64,000 nucleotides of DNA from Benincasa hispida (GCF_009727055.1 NC_052349.1:93377581-93441580); one strand, 5' to 3'; positions 46,401-57,965 are shown, counted from the first letter of the stretch. Translations and numbers: made by a program. The notes: a model not told the origin generated them from the sequence alone.

Positions 46401-47452
46401 GCACATGTCTGACATTCCTCAATAGTTTAACTGATCAATCTTCAAGTTTGAGTGAAATAGAGCCAATACCAACTACTGGACATGAGTTATTATTACCCAT
46501 GTAGACAGAACCTCCATCCAACTCTCTATAAGTGCTGAACCAGTCTTTGTGGGCTGTCATGTGGAAAAAACACCCTGAGTCTAGAACCCAATCTAGGTTC
46601 TTATTAGATTCTTCATCTGCCTTCCAATTTGATGTAGCTAAAGCATCTGAATAGAAGTAAGAATCCTCACAAACTGAGGCTTCACCTGACTGATTTGGTT
46701 GGACTTTCTGTTGAGGTTGTGGTTGCTTGTTTTTCTGCTCATTGTTCCACTTTAAAGTTCTGCAATCCTTGATTAGATATCCTAGTTTTTTGCAATATTT
46801 ACATCTAACCTTGGATTTTTCTTTCCCTTTTTCTGTTGAGCCTTGTTTTCCCTTTTCTTTATTATTCTGCTTTGACTTACCCTTGACAAATAAGCCTTCA
46901 AGACTAGGCTTATCTTCCTTGCTGGTTAGGAGCTCTATCTCTCTGATTTTAAGGGCTGAAATGATAATATCAGTAGTTAGAGAGTTTCTACCATATTTTA
47001 GGACAGTCTTCACATCTTTGTAGGAATCCGACAGTGAGTTGAGAAGCACAAAAGCGTCATTATCTACTCCAATCTCTTCTCCTTCAGTCTTGAATTCAGC
47101 AGTAATCTTTTTGAAGTCATCTAAGTTCTCTGTCAAGGATTTAGAAGCACTCATCTTGAAGGTAAAAAAACTTTTCCCTTAAAAGCTTATTAGGCAGATT
47201 TTTAGTCTTATAAAGCTCATTCAGCTTGCTCCACATCTTGAATGCTGTCTCTTGGTCGATCACTTGTCTTAGAACACTGTCTGACAATTTTAAAACAAGT
47301 GTGCCATGAGCAATTAGCTCCATGTTCTCTTTTTCTTCTTCTGTTGCATTATGAGCCCTTTGTTGCCCCAAGATGGCCTTGATCTTGGCTTTCCACAAAC
47401 CAAAGTCTCATTTCCCATCAAACTTTTCAATGTCATACCTTGCTATTGCCAT
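43490..47452 (-). pseudogene. gag-pol: Minus-strand copia gag-pol polyprotein, broken
   Basis: The gag ATG is at 47452 (MAIARYDIEKFDGK, then a stop in the DFGLW block). The zinc knuckle CKYCKKLGYLIKDC near 46790 has Tyr in place of the usual His. The protease motif VLDSGCFFHMT is near 46570. GAG-pre-integrase (LWHKRLSHISAKGLQAL) is near 46180. The integrase C-terminal half (AERLNRTIMERIRSLL) is near 45700. Reverse transcriptase covers 45081-44158, with YVDE in place of the catalytic YVDD near 44460. RNase H (YVDSDYAGDLDKRRFLSGY) is near 43900. Several stops and frameshifts, plus the changed RT and zinc-knuckle residues, indicate it is dead. Confidence 0.92.
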
Positions 47453-47530
47453 TTTTGCTTCAAATTCTATCTGAAAGCTCCAAGATTTTGCTTCTTTAGA
47501 ATCTTGACTAATCTTGAAGTTTTCTTGCAA

Positions 47531-47542
47531 GCCCTGATACCA
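47531..47542 (-). other. Primer-binding site (initiator Met tRNA type) of the minus-strand copia
   Basis: On the minus strand TGGTATCAGGGC lies three bases after the 5' LTR. It differs by one base from the common TGGTATCAGAGC. Confidence 0.88.
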
Positions 47543-47545
47543 CTT

Positions 47546-48298
47546 TGTTGGGCTTGATAGGTTTAATGGGCTGTGAGATATCAGTGTAAACTTGAAAATA
47601 AAGTTAATTTTGGGCTTAATGAAAGCCTGGCCCGACTGTGAAAACCAAAAACCACCGATGGAAAGCACTGAACTCAAAAACAGTGTGCTAAAAACACAAT
47701 CTACGTGAAGAATAATCTTTACCCTACACTTTGATGGTCGAGATTAGTTTCAAGCACTCTGAATATTGTAGACACTTTAATGATTATTCTTTCTTTTCTT
47801 TGTTGCAGAAAGATACTGAGAGAAAAGAAAGGGAGAACCTTAGAGTGATGCTGTCGGAGATCGTCTGGGCGATGAAGGCAAGTATCGTCTAGTCGATTGA
47901 GGTAAGGCAGTGATTCGTCTAGACGATAAGGCAATATTTGTCTAGACGATGAAGGTTTTACTGAAGATCGTCTAGACGATGGGGTTCGGGGCCGAGTGAG
48001 AGTCTACACGATCGGTGTCAAAAGGTACACGATAGAGTAAAAAAGATCAGGGAAGAAGAAGAACACAAAGGTTTTTACGTGGTTCGACCAAAGGTAGCCT
48101 ACGTCCACGAAGAAGCTGATGATTTTGTTAGGGGAGTTACAAAAGAACTATTACAAGATAAGTTTGATTTGCTATCTTGATCTCTTTGTATTTTTTCACT
48201 CTCTTACTTGTACAAGAAATTATAAAAGTATATAAAGACAGCTTGTATGTAACTAATTTTTAATAACCTTGAAGTTGTTTTCATTATTTGTAATAACA
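47546..48298 (-). repeat. 5' LTR of the minus-strand copia element
   Basis: It is colinear with 42635-43408, including the TCGTCTAGACGA palindrome group at about 47855-47985. Small indels give 753 versus 774 bases. Confidence 0.93.
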
Positions 48299-49574
48299 AA
48301 TTTGTCAAGTCTCGCACATATTTGACTTGTGTATTTGTGGTATGTTAAACCTTAAGATTGTTCTATTTCCCTATTTTATGTACTCAATGTTATTTTCATT
48401 TGATTTTCATATTATTGTTAATTTTTAGAAATATATAAGTTTGATTCTTTAAATATCTTTTCTATATTATGATATTCAATATATGATATGTATTTAGATT
48501 ATATATAGTATTTGATCTAATATTTTCAACAAGTAAGCTTTTCTATTGATGAGACGTAGAATATTTGGGATACCAATATTTTGAGCTTCTAAAGTAATTT
48601 TTTTTTTTTTTTTTTATTGGGATGCCAAGATTTGATTTCAATATGTTTTCTTGTAAAAAGCTTGTTTAATAATAATAATAATAAAATATTTCCTTTCTAA
48701 TTTTCTCTCCAAAATTTCATTAAAAAGAGGTTTAATTTCATAAAAGATATTTTCTTGAGAAGAAAACTTTGAAGTCTAAAAAATAATCGATTAACCACTT
48801 TTTAAAATAAACAAATCCAAAAAATTGATTTAATAAATTTCTCTTTTCCTAATAAAAAGTTATTTTCAAATAAAGGAAAATGAACCAACTGATTTACAAG
48901 TATAGTAAAATGTCACTATCTATCCATGATAGGCCGTAATAGACTGTGATACTGACAGATGTAGATCACGGTTTATCGCCTACAGATATCGATGACATGA
49001 TTACATTGTTGATTTTTATGTTTGACGTGTGGCAATTTTGGCATAGCTATCGATGACATGATTATGTTGTTGATCGACTAGGGGACTTAGACGAGACTTG
49101 TTCTTAGGTGTGGTGAGATGATTTTTTCAGATCGGATATATCCATCTGTTATATGAGCTAGGTAGATCCTTGTTAATGACAGTACCTGTTAAATTAATTT
49201 TCATGTATTACTAAAAGCATTAGAAGATTTCAATTATTGCTTGAGAACCGTAGGTTTAAATTATGCCCCCATCATTTTAAAATTATTAGTTGATCTTTGA
49301 AATTATTTCAAGATAACTTCAATGAGGATGAAAATATATTACGGTGACATTATTTAAAAAAAAAGTTACAATGAGTATACTTTGAGGAAATTTTCAGAAA
49401 TAGCAAGGTTAGGTTTTCACCTTACAAAACTAGCATGTTTTTTGAAAATTTGTAAAAATAGTTTTTCTCAGTTCATCTCGGACGGTATTGACCATGAGAT
49501 TTTGACAATTTCTCATACTTTGGCCATGAGCTATAAATAATTTGAAGGGTTTCACTGCCAGTATATGTTCCTTG
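48299..49574. other. AT-rich intergenic DNA
   Basis: It contains a poly-T run near 48600-48617, an (ATA)n run near 48668-48685, and another copy of the TCTATC/TGATAG-type repeat at about 48900-48990. Two short direct copies of TATCGATGACATGATTA lie near 48985 and 49045. No gene is recognised. Confidence 0.5.
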
Positions 49575-49852
49575 GAGATCATTGATAAATAGTATCAATT
49601 ATGATAAAAACCGATTTTAAAAGTAAAAGCAAAAAATTAGCAAATACAAATTTTATCATATCTTTCAACAATTTGAAATGCATGGGGTCCATTCATCGAA
49701 TAGCCATAAAGATTAGCAAATAGGAATTGGTGTTCCATTCCACTCCTTCAAGTATTCAAAGATAGAATCGATCATTTTTCCATGACATAAAGCTATAAAT
49801 ACCTTCTTGCACTATTCTCCTGGAGATATCACGTTTTCGTTAGTTAGCAATC
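49575..49852 (-). pseudogene. PAL: Second PAL 3' fragment, truncated by a CACTA element
   Basis: The block aligns base for base with 37670-37940, the 3' end and flank of the first PAL pseudogene. It includes the complement of the C-terminal GGAGTGGAATGGAACACCAA codons (about 49716-49745) and the upstream SPGD-like segment near 49825. The match stops at about 49852, where the CACTA terminus begins. Only about 45 codons of coding sequence remain. It is in the same orientation as the PAL pseudogene 10 kb away. Confidence 0.88.
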
Positions 49853-49855
49853 ATC

Positions 49856-52100
49856 ACTACAAGAATTTTCACATTTTCCCATGCAAAAAAATGCCGGGCA
49901 AAGTATTAAAACCGCCAGGATAGGTTATGCCGACGCATATTTTTGTGTCGGTAGAATCGTTGTTGTATCCATGTTGAGAGAAGTTCCTCTGACGAAAACA
50001 ATTTTCGTCGGTATAAATACCATTTTTGGCAACACAACTGCTTGCGTCGGCATGTGTTTTTTTCCAACAAAATACAATTTACGTCGGGAAAAGCATAGTC
50101 CTAAACAACAAAATTTCAATTCAATATGTAGATTTCTGCCCACGTTTATTTTCGTCGGCATAAGTTATTTATAATTCTATATATTTTTTGTAACAATTAA
50201 ATAACCGATTTTTTATTTTCTTAATACCGAATTATGTACAAACAAAAATTAATCTTCAAATAAATCAATCGGGAATAAATATAACAAAAGTAAGCTTATA
50301 TATTTAAAAATAAGACTAATATTCAATACACAAGCTATAAAATTTTAAGAAAAAACTGTACATATAATTATATTTGAGCTTTTCTAACTTCTTACAAATC
50401 TCCTATACCAAAAAATTTTAATCTTTCCTAAGCCAAAATAAATGAGATACGAAACCAAACTAAGTAGTCATCTCACAAAATCTTCTTGCAATCTCCAAAA
50501 AAATGATCTTTAAGAATTTAGACGAACAACCTGTAATAGGAAAAACAAAATGTTTAAAATGGTTATGAGGAATGATCCCTCTATCAAGATACAAACAAGT
50601 TGTCAATGTTCATAATTAAAACATGATCACCACAAAGAACAATTTTACTATCTAAAAAGTGATTAAAATGGTTATAATTAAGACGTGAACCCTTCCTCAC
50701 ATTACGAGCAACATATACAACATATACATTCTCCCTCCCTTCCCAAGCTACGAATGTGTCATAGTTCCACCTAAACGCCATTTAAACCACAAAGTAGCAA
50801 CAAATGCAAAGAAAGGATCGAAGTGAATCCTTCCCCTCTAAATCCACCTAAAAGCATATAACTCAATTCTCGGATCCCTACAAATAAGCCAAGAACAAAG
50901 TTCCTTTAAAGTGCACATTTAGGCTTCAAGATAATCTAAAAAACAATTAGAACATATACGTACCCCCCTTCCCCCCGCTACGAACGTCTCCTAGTTCCAC
51001 CTAAACGCCATTTAAACCTACAAAGTAGCAACAATTACATAGAAAATGTCAAACTGAACCCCTCCCCCCTAAATCCAAAATTTCTTTCAAGACTAAACTC
51101 GTCATTTGATAGTCCTAAAAGCATATAACTCAACTCTCAGATCCCTACCAATAAGCCAAGAACAAAGTTCCTTTAAAGTGCACATTTAGCCTTCAAGATA
51201 ATTTCAAAAACAATTAGAACATATACATCCCCCAAGCTATGAACTTGTCCTAATTCCACCTAAACACCATTTAAACCTACAAAGTAGCAACAATACATAG
51301 AAAGCATCAAAGTGAACCCTTCCCCCCAAGCTATGAATGTAATTCAATAGTCTTAAATGCCCTTTAAACCTAAAAAGTGGCAACAAATATACTAAAACAC
51401 ACACATTTAAAGTGGCTATCATAACTGCAGGATAGCCACAAAACAAATAAATGAAGTTCCTAAATCCACTAAAACACTCATATTTGAAGTGGCTACCATA
51501 ATTGCAGGATAGCCACACAACAACTAAATTAAGTTCTTAAATCCACTAATCATAACTGAAAGTTGTCATAACTTACATAGTTTTTCGAAGGTTCATCTCC
51601 TTGCTTTTGTTGTGTAACAAACTGACTTGTGATTTTAGTCACGGTCTCAATGGCGTTGCTAAACTTTGTAGCAAAGACGCTTACTGGTTTTCTTGTAACA
51701 AGATCAAATGTACTACTTCAATTAGAGGTTACAATAATATTTAAATGTTCAACATAAGACATACTACTATCACCTGATACGATGGTCATGCCTTCCTCTA
51801 TCGAGGGATTCATAGTCAAAGTGTTGGCTTCCCTAACTAGTTAATCTGCTAGACGATCTTAACATTACCCTACCATAATTCTACAACCACACAAAACATT
51901 AATAAGTTCCTAAATGCTTGTATGTGTTACTTTAACACAAAAAAAGCTGCAGAAGTTCCTAAAAAGTAACACTTTGACTCTCTCAACAAAACCTAAAAAG
52001 TTCCTTTAAAGTGTCGAATTAACACTTTTACTCTCAACACAACCTAAAAAGTTCCCAAACCCAAACTAAAAAGCTCTTAAAAAAGGTCCAAATAGCCTGA
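49856..52100 (+). mobile_element. CACTA (En/Spm-type) element, 5' end, cut by an assembly gap
   Basis: It starts CACTACAAGAATTTTC, the standard CACTA terminus. The first 300 bases hold subterminal words GCCGACGC, TGTCGG, TTCGTCGG and GCGTCGGCATG. No transposase motif is seen before the N gap. The interior is non-coding and contains tandem repeats. It interrupts the second PAL fragment. Confidence 0.8.
50719..51560 (+). repeat. Tandem repeats inside the CACTA element
   Basis: Three units of about 190-270 bp begin with AACATATAC at about 50719, 50951 and 51218. They share AGTTCCACCTAAACGCCATT and AAGCCAAGAACAAAGTTCCT. Two further units of about 75 bp with GCAGGATAGCCACA follow at about 51410-51555. 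Runs of C (CCCCCCTTCCCCCC) are unusual for this AT-rich window. Confidence 0.75.
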
Positions 52101-52200
52101 NNNNNNNNNNNNNNNNNNNNNNNNNNNNNNNNNNNNNNNNNNNNNNNNNNNNNNNNNNNNNNNNNNNNNNNNNNNNNNNNNNNNNNNNNNNNNNNNNNNN
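52101..52200. other. Assembly gap (100 N)
   Basis: Exactly 100 Ns, the usual convention for a gap of unknown size. The left side is CACTA interior and the right side is the last 270 bases of a gypsy LTR. At least 1.7 kb of that LTR is missing if it was like 55984-57960. Confidence 0.98.
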
Positions 52201-52471
52201 TGAGAAACTTGTGTTGGAATTATACTGGTTTCATCGCAAGGAAACTTGTGCAATGCATAGCATACTACAAGCATTTCATTAATAATGCATACATTCTAGA
52301 CAGTAGTATCGCATAAAGTGTCAATAGCATTAACACAACATCCACACTCCATCTCTATCTTTTCCAAAGTCATCAAATTTATAAGGCAACATGAGCTTGT
52401 ATGATTTCACATTCACTCATTATCCATATTTTCACCATGCTTATTTTAAAGACAATCAAATCAGCTTTACA
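52201..52471 (+). repeat. 3' tail of the 5' LTR
   Basis: It aligns with 57690-57960 and 61070-61372 through the block TTGTGTTGGAATTATACTGG-like, CAAGGAAACTTGTG and GGCAACATGAGCTTGT. It ends TTTACA six bases before the primer-binding site. Confidence 0.8.
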
Positions 52472-52477
52472 AGTTTA

Positions 52478-52496
52478 TGGCGCCGTTGGCCGGGGA
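52478..52496 (+). other. Primer-binding site, TGGCGCCG type
   Basis: TGGCGCCGTTGGCCGGGGA resembles the primer-binding site of plant Athila/Tat gypsy elements with one extra G. Confidence 0.85.
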
Positions 52497-53680
52497 ATTG
52501 CTAACGGTTAGTGTAGAGTACGTTTGTAGGTATGTGCAGGACAGATCTCTTTGACTGCTGTTATTGCGGAGACAGTCTGATGGTTTATGATTACTGAGTG
52601 AATTCCAGAAAATTCTAAGCTGCCCGAGATCAGGTATATTTTTTCGGCAGGAGCACATCAAGGACCCAGATTCAGTGCAGGAATTTTCAAAACCCTTAAC
52701 GGTTATAGATTGTGGAGAATTGCGAGGGTTGAGAAATGTAACGCATTCTCCATACTTGGCTTGTGGTTCAACAAAGGAAGTAGATCATATCTTCCCCGTA
52801 TACATTTTGGGATAGAGACCAGGAGGAAGAACAGATGTCCCTAAGGACCATTGGGTTGGCAAGTTGGATCACTGCGGAGGTGTTGGATTGCGTTCATCAA
52901 AGAAAACTATCTTCCGGTCCATATCTTCAATTCTTATGTTTACATGCTTTCTTAATCCTGTCTTTATTGCTTTTGAACTTTGTCCATTTATTGCTTCATT
53001 TAATTTGTTTGTATGACTTTATGAATATGCTTCATTTAATTCTCTGCGTTTATTTCATGTTCGCTTTATTCCTTACTTTTCCGTCATAAAGCGTTATTCT
53101 TAAAATGTTGCGTGAATGATTGATTAATAAGAGAAAAATTATTACTGCAATGTCCGGTGACTTGCGTTGAGAAAAAAAATTTAATAATTAAAACAATCAA
53201 CACCCGCGTATGCATTACGGATGATGGGTGCATCTTGTACCAACAAGATACAATTTTGCGTTCATCCAACTCAAATGCATGCGTTGACGGGTGTGTTGCG
53301 CTCGTATGTGTTCTTTGCCTGTCCTTAGCAAAAATGAATATGTTGAAGGTAGTGTTGCGTCACTGGTTAGAAATACCGTGGCCCCTGTCCTCCATATAAT
53401 GGCATTGTGTTTTAAGGGGGTTGTTTGTGGGGATACATGCGTTTGTTGCCCGTCCCTCTGCAAATATGCATTTGCTTGATGGACTCATTGCGTTAGTTTC
53501 TTCACCTGCACCCATTCGAAATAAAACACTAAAGATAATTCTTTTTGCAAACTGAGAAAGTCCAATCGTTTCTCTTCCAAGGAAATGATGATTTAGGCAG
53601 AGAAATGACGTCCTTCTCTGATGCTTCATAAATGAGAGGAAGTGCTAACGAAAAGCTTTTTGAGTAGCTCGAGGCCTGTC
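52497..53680 (+). other. Non-coding leader/interior of the gypsy-type element
   Basis: No long frame exists. Short frames (for example 52835-53089, 53157-53399) show no known domain. The part 53150-53480 is rich in GCGTTG, GCATGCG and TGCGTT words like those in the LTRs of this family. Confidence 0.5.
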
Positions 53681-54770
53681 ACCGCAAAATTCGCGTTTGG
53701 GCCCATCAAAGCCCAACCTATAAATCATCTCCTACCGTCTGTGAGTTCCATTTGATCTCATTTGCAAACAGAAACTCTAGAGACTCTGCCATACCAGATT
53801 ATTGTTTTCCCATCTTTCCTAAAACCCTAAAAGAATTCCAAGTTTTCTTTGAACTCTGGCATCCATGCAGACCAATCTTCCAAACCATCTTCTTCACCCT
53901 CATCCCCTTCGAAAAACCAACATCTTTATCGAGAGGCGACATTCCTTGCAGCCAGCCATCATCTTGCCGCCAGCCACACACTGTCCCTCAAGTCGCCTGA
54001 AGACCCCGGCAAAATTCCCTTAGCAGCCAAACCATTTCAGGTTTCAAAACGGGCAAAGTTCTGAAAACACCCCACTCCCAACATTCTCCTCTGGAGAGTG
54101 AAAAGAAGAGACAGGACGATAAGGAAGGTGTTTGGGACGCATTTCTCAGCAACTTGGAGAAAGGAGGAGGATTTGCCCAAGCTGGGTGGTGAACCAACCA
54201 CTGCCTTCGGAGGAGGCGAATGGAGAAGGAGTCAAAGGAGAAGCGGCTGCTGGCCATCTTGTATCCCTAAGGAACTGCTAACGTTAAAATCCTATAAGGG
54301 ACCCATCAGGGTCACTTTTTTGGAGAAGCGGCGGCGGAGAAGCAGTTTGAAGTGGCTATGAAGAGAAGAGAAGAAGAAGAGAGCAAAGAGAGAGGGCTGA
54401 AGGAGATGAGGCAAGCCCAATCGAAGAAAAGCAGAGACATAAAATCAAAAGAAGAAGATGAAGAAGATGAGAAAGCCAAGCTGAAGAAGAAAAAAGAAAG
54501 AAGTGAAAGAAAAGAAAAGCTCTGGCGGGAGGAAAAAGGCGCCTGGAAAAGGAGAAGAGAGGAGAAAGAGGGCTGAGAGCCAAGAGTCTGGACGGAGAAT
54601 ACCACCTCGTGAGGGAGGACAAGGGGAATCAACACAACCATGGAGCACTTCAACTTCTTGATAGCGTATCTTCATGGTCCCATGGTGACCTTCACATCTC
54701 CAGCAGTTGTCTAACACTTCGAAGAAGCTCCTTGCGTACCTCACCAAAATCCTCCATCGGAAACCTCTTC
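53681..54770 (+). other. G+C-richer segment with a Lys/Glu/Arg-rich frame, unassigned
   Basis: This roughly 1.1-kb segment stands out by base composition. It opens with GGGCCCATCAAAGCCC and a CCTATAAATC box (about 53710-53730), which look like a promoter. It includes overlapping short frames at 53849-54064 and 54098-54361, and a very purine-rich frame at 54358-54576 (RREEEESKERGLKE-like). I do not recognise a protein family. It may be a gag remnant, a captured gene fragment or a second promoter in the element. Confidence 0.35.
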
Positions 54771-55983
54771 CCTCCTCAATAAAATTTACATTTTTTTTAT
54801 TGCGGTCATTCTTTTATTTATAACTTTCATTTATTATTTTTCTATGTATAGATGTCAATTTAAACTTTTTGATTCTTTTGTACATGAAAAAAATTTGTAT
54901 TGGTTAATTGTAATTCTTGTATACTTAGTTAATTTTACATACAACTAGTAACATTCTTCCATATGCCATAGCCTCTTTCTTTATTCATCCTTTGTCATTA
55001 TCATTTCTGATCTTTTTATTTTGCGTTATTCCATTGCAGCTACCATGATGAGTATATATGCATAACACTTAGTAACATTTTCCACACCTTTTATATTTTC
55101 TAACTAACACTTAGTTAATGCGTAGCTATAGGCAATTACTTTAACCTTTTTAATCTTCAAAATTTATGCTCAAAACCTTATTTTAAATTTTGTTCTAAAG
55201 TGATTGTTATTCTATCCAAACAACGGAATGCAGGACCATGCGCATCTTCTAAATTTGGGTGGGGAAGGTCTGAGGTAGATGAGATTCAAGTGATGCAGTC
55301 ATTAAGAAAAATGCATTCATTCATTTCAAAAAAAAAAAAAAAATCATATAAACTCCAATGTTTAACGCAGGGAAAAACCTCAAAAACAATTCCCAACCTA
55401 ATAAGACGTTAAGTTGGAAAGGAGGCCTTCTCGTTAGTTGGATTTTGCATTGACACATGAGAGAAAGCCAAAACGAAGGTGGGTTCCAAGAACAATGCAG
55501 ATATGAAAGGAGAAAAAAAATGAGAAATAAAAAATAAAAGAAACAAGAGACAGCTCCTCTGAAATTCATGAGTTAAAGTTGAGATTGGCACACAACCGTA
55601 GTGCGATGTTTGCATGACACCTGTGGGAAACAAGCCAAAACGGAAGGGTGTAACCATTTGATTCAACAGTCTCTAATAAATTGACGTAAAGTTTTGACCA
55701 CCGCATTCAGACGCATCAATGTTGTTTTGACAAGAAGACGTAAACATTCTTTTTAAAACTTAGAAAGCATTTTTTGAGCAAAAATTTGTAGTATAGAAGA
55801 ATAAGTAGGCCTTTGTTATGAATTTTCAAGATAGAAAGAAATTGTGATGTAAGTAATGGCCTAGGTTTGGAGCATTTCGAAGCAGCAACCAATCGAAGTA
55901 AAATTTAGGATAGGAATTGATCAAATTTTGCCTTAGTAGAAGATATGCTTTGAGGACAGACATATATCTAAATTTGGGGGTGT
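54771..55983. other. AT-rich 3' interior of the gypsy-type element
   Basis: No coding sequence is recognised. A poly-A run lies at 55327-55343. It ends in the TTTGGGGGTGT purine tract next to the 3' LTR. Confidence 0.5.
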
Positions 55984-57960
55984 TGAATAACTTGTAAAAT
56001 ACCAAGTTATTTGTATACTGTTTATTTAAATATTTCGGCCCAAAAGGAAAGGAAAGTGCCATCAATTGTTATTGGAAATTAAACTAAGAAATACGAAGAA
56101 TTATAAATTGTCGTCAAACACCCATGACACATTTGCGCATGGTAGAAAAGAATATTTCAAAGTCTTGTTTTGCAGGAAATCAAGTCACCGTATGCGTTCA
56201 TGGCTCAAATAATCTTATACGACGCATCTACGTGCATTTGCGCTCATCATTCAGGAATGAATTAGACGGATCAACCAATGATGGCGCATGCGACAATCGA
56301 TCAAGAGCTTAGCAATCAATGCACAATCTCAACCGCATGCGGTAATAAAAAAACAACACTGCATTGCGGACGGCACGATCGAAAACGATTAGAGAACGCA
56401 ATTGCGGAGGATTCTGACGCGTGTACAAGCTGACCGTTGTGCATTTTTGAAAGGATTGATTGGCGTAATAGAAGGAATATTCACTCCACCATTTCTAGAA
56501 TTCCTTAACGATACCTGCGGTTGGGGACCATATGCCCAAGAGTCAAAGCTGAGCTATAAATTAGCTCCGTGCCATTGCACTTGAAAAGATATGCTGTGAA
56601 TATTAGAGAAAAAGTGTATATATTGATCTGAGAGAGAGACTGTGGAGCGGACTAATCAGAGCAAGATCTGGAAGAATTAAAGAGACAAGGCCGAAAAGGT
56701 GAGTCTCAAGGCAAGAATCCTTTCGGATCCCTGCCGTTGGAAGCTCTGTACGAAGGTCACTTATACCAGACGAGCAAGCTTGAGACGGAAAGCTCTTCTC
56801 TTTCATCCACTCCACACATTCGTCAAGAAAAAACCACCGCCCAGATCGTGTTCAAGACGTTCGACACTCTTCTGTATTTGTTCTATCTCTTTTATCATCA
56901 ATTATATTCATTTTCTTTAGTCTATCACTCACACCATGTTATCAGACACTTAATTCTATAATAAATGTATATGATCATTTCCATCTCCATCTCTTTGCCT
57001 ATTTACCGTTCATCCATATTTCAATTTCTCTACCATGTTCTTAATCCCTTGGATAATTAGCAAATAATTGAGCAAGTAAATTAATTGGGTTAAGAAAATA
57101 ATTAAGTTGAGTCAAAGCATGCTAGACGAATGCTTCCCTGTGAGAGCAAAAGTAAAGATGCCCTCCCGCCTATCGAGAGAGGGGTTGAAGAATTTGCGTT
57201 CACTAAAGCGAGAAATACTTCCAGAATGGGAAGCAAACTTGTGTTAACCACGTTCATCCCTGTTTCACCATAGAGATATGGAACGCGGTCCGATCAGCCG
57301 AGAGGTGTACACCAAGGGAAAGCGGGACCTTAGTTGATATCTTTAACGCAATTAATAAACTTGCGATGTTGTACTAATTATTCTTTCTCTTTCTGCTTCA
57401 AAATCATTAAGCCCTTTGCCATCGCATACCACGGTCCTTTGTATAAACTTCACAATCAGTCTCGAACTCAGCATCATGTATATCATGTATCTGTTACTCC
57501 ATCACGTTAGCTTAGGTTATCGCACTTTATTTTTATTACCGCAACTTTTAGGTCATTTGCAAATTTTATTTTTACCGCATGTTATTTTTTCCTGTACCCA
57601 AACCACACAATATTTGTTAATTGTAAAAAACCCCGGTGCATATATCACAAATGAGCACATTAACGATAACAATCCCTGTGTTTCGAACTCAGATCACTCG
57701 AGAAAACTTGCGTTGGAATTATACTTCGGTTCTGGCAAGGAAAACTTGTGACAAAGGCATAGAGTTACTATAAGCATTCATTAATAATCTGACACATAGA
57801 AGTAGATACATAAAGTGTCATAAGCATTAAAACAGCTCCATATTCCATCTCATCTCTGCAGTTCATCAATTATGGCAACATTGAGCTTGTTATGATTCAA
57901 CATTCATACATTATCCATATTTGTTCACATGCTTATTTATAAAGATAATCAAATTCAGCA
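55984..57960 (+). repeat. 3' LTR of the gypsy-type element (about 1.98 kb)
   Basis: It starts TGAATAACTTGTA with a short palindrome (ATAACTTG...CAAGTTAT) and contains a GAGCTATAAATTAG promoter-like box near 56550. Towards the end it carries CCCTGTGTTTCGAACTC and TTGCGTTGGAATTATACTTC. It is colinear with 59421-61372. The exact 3' end is uncertain by a few bases (57960-57965). Confidence 0.82.
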
Positions 57961-57965
57961 TTACC

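Larger units (their letters stand above)
42635..48298 (-). mobile_element. Full-length Ty1/copia retrotransposon, minus strand, 5.7 kb, decayed
   Basis: LTRs at 42635-43408 and 47546-48298 are flanked by AATTT on both sides (42630-42634 and 48299-48303). Reading on the minus strand, the 5' LTR is the right-hand one. A primer-binding site (complement of GCCCTGATACCA, 47531-47542) follows it. The purine tract CAAGGTGGAGAT (complement at 43409-43420) precedes the 3' LTR. Gag, protease, integrase, RT and RNase H are in copia order. Confidence 0.95.
52201..57960 (+). mobile_element. Pol-less Ty3/gypsy-type element with TGGCGCCG primer-binding site (5' LTR mostly lost in gap)
   Basis: The 3' tail of an LTR (52201-52471) is followed by a primer-binding site (TGGCGCCGTTGGCCGGGGA) of the kind used by Athila/Tat gypsy elements. 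The interior of about 3.5 kb has no recognisable RT, integrase or protease. A purine tract (AATTTGGGGGTGT) at 55971-55983 precedes the 3' LTR at about 55984-57960. It is therefore another large non-autonomous element. The downstream flank is a minus-strand copia fragment. Confidence 0.78.

Noticed and set aside
54312..54653. Minus-strand Ser/Phe/Leu-rich open frame
   Set aside because: It is the complement of a purine-rich stretch; composition alone explains it.
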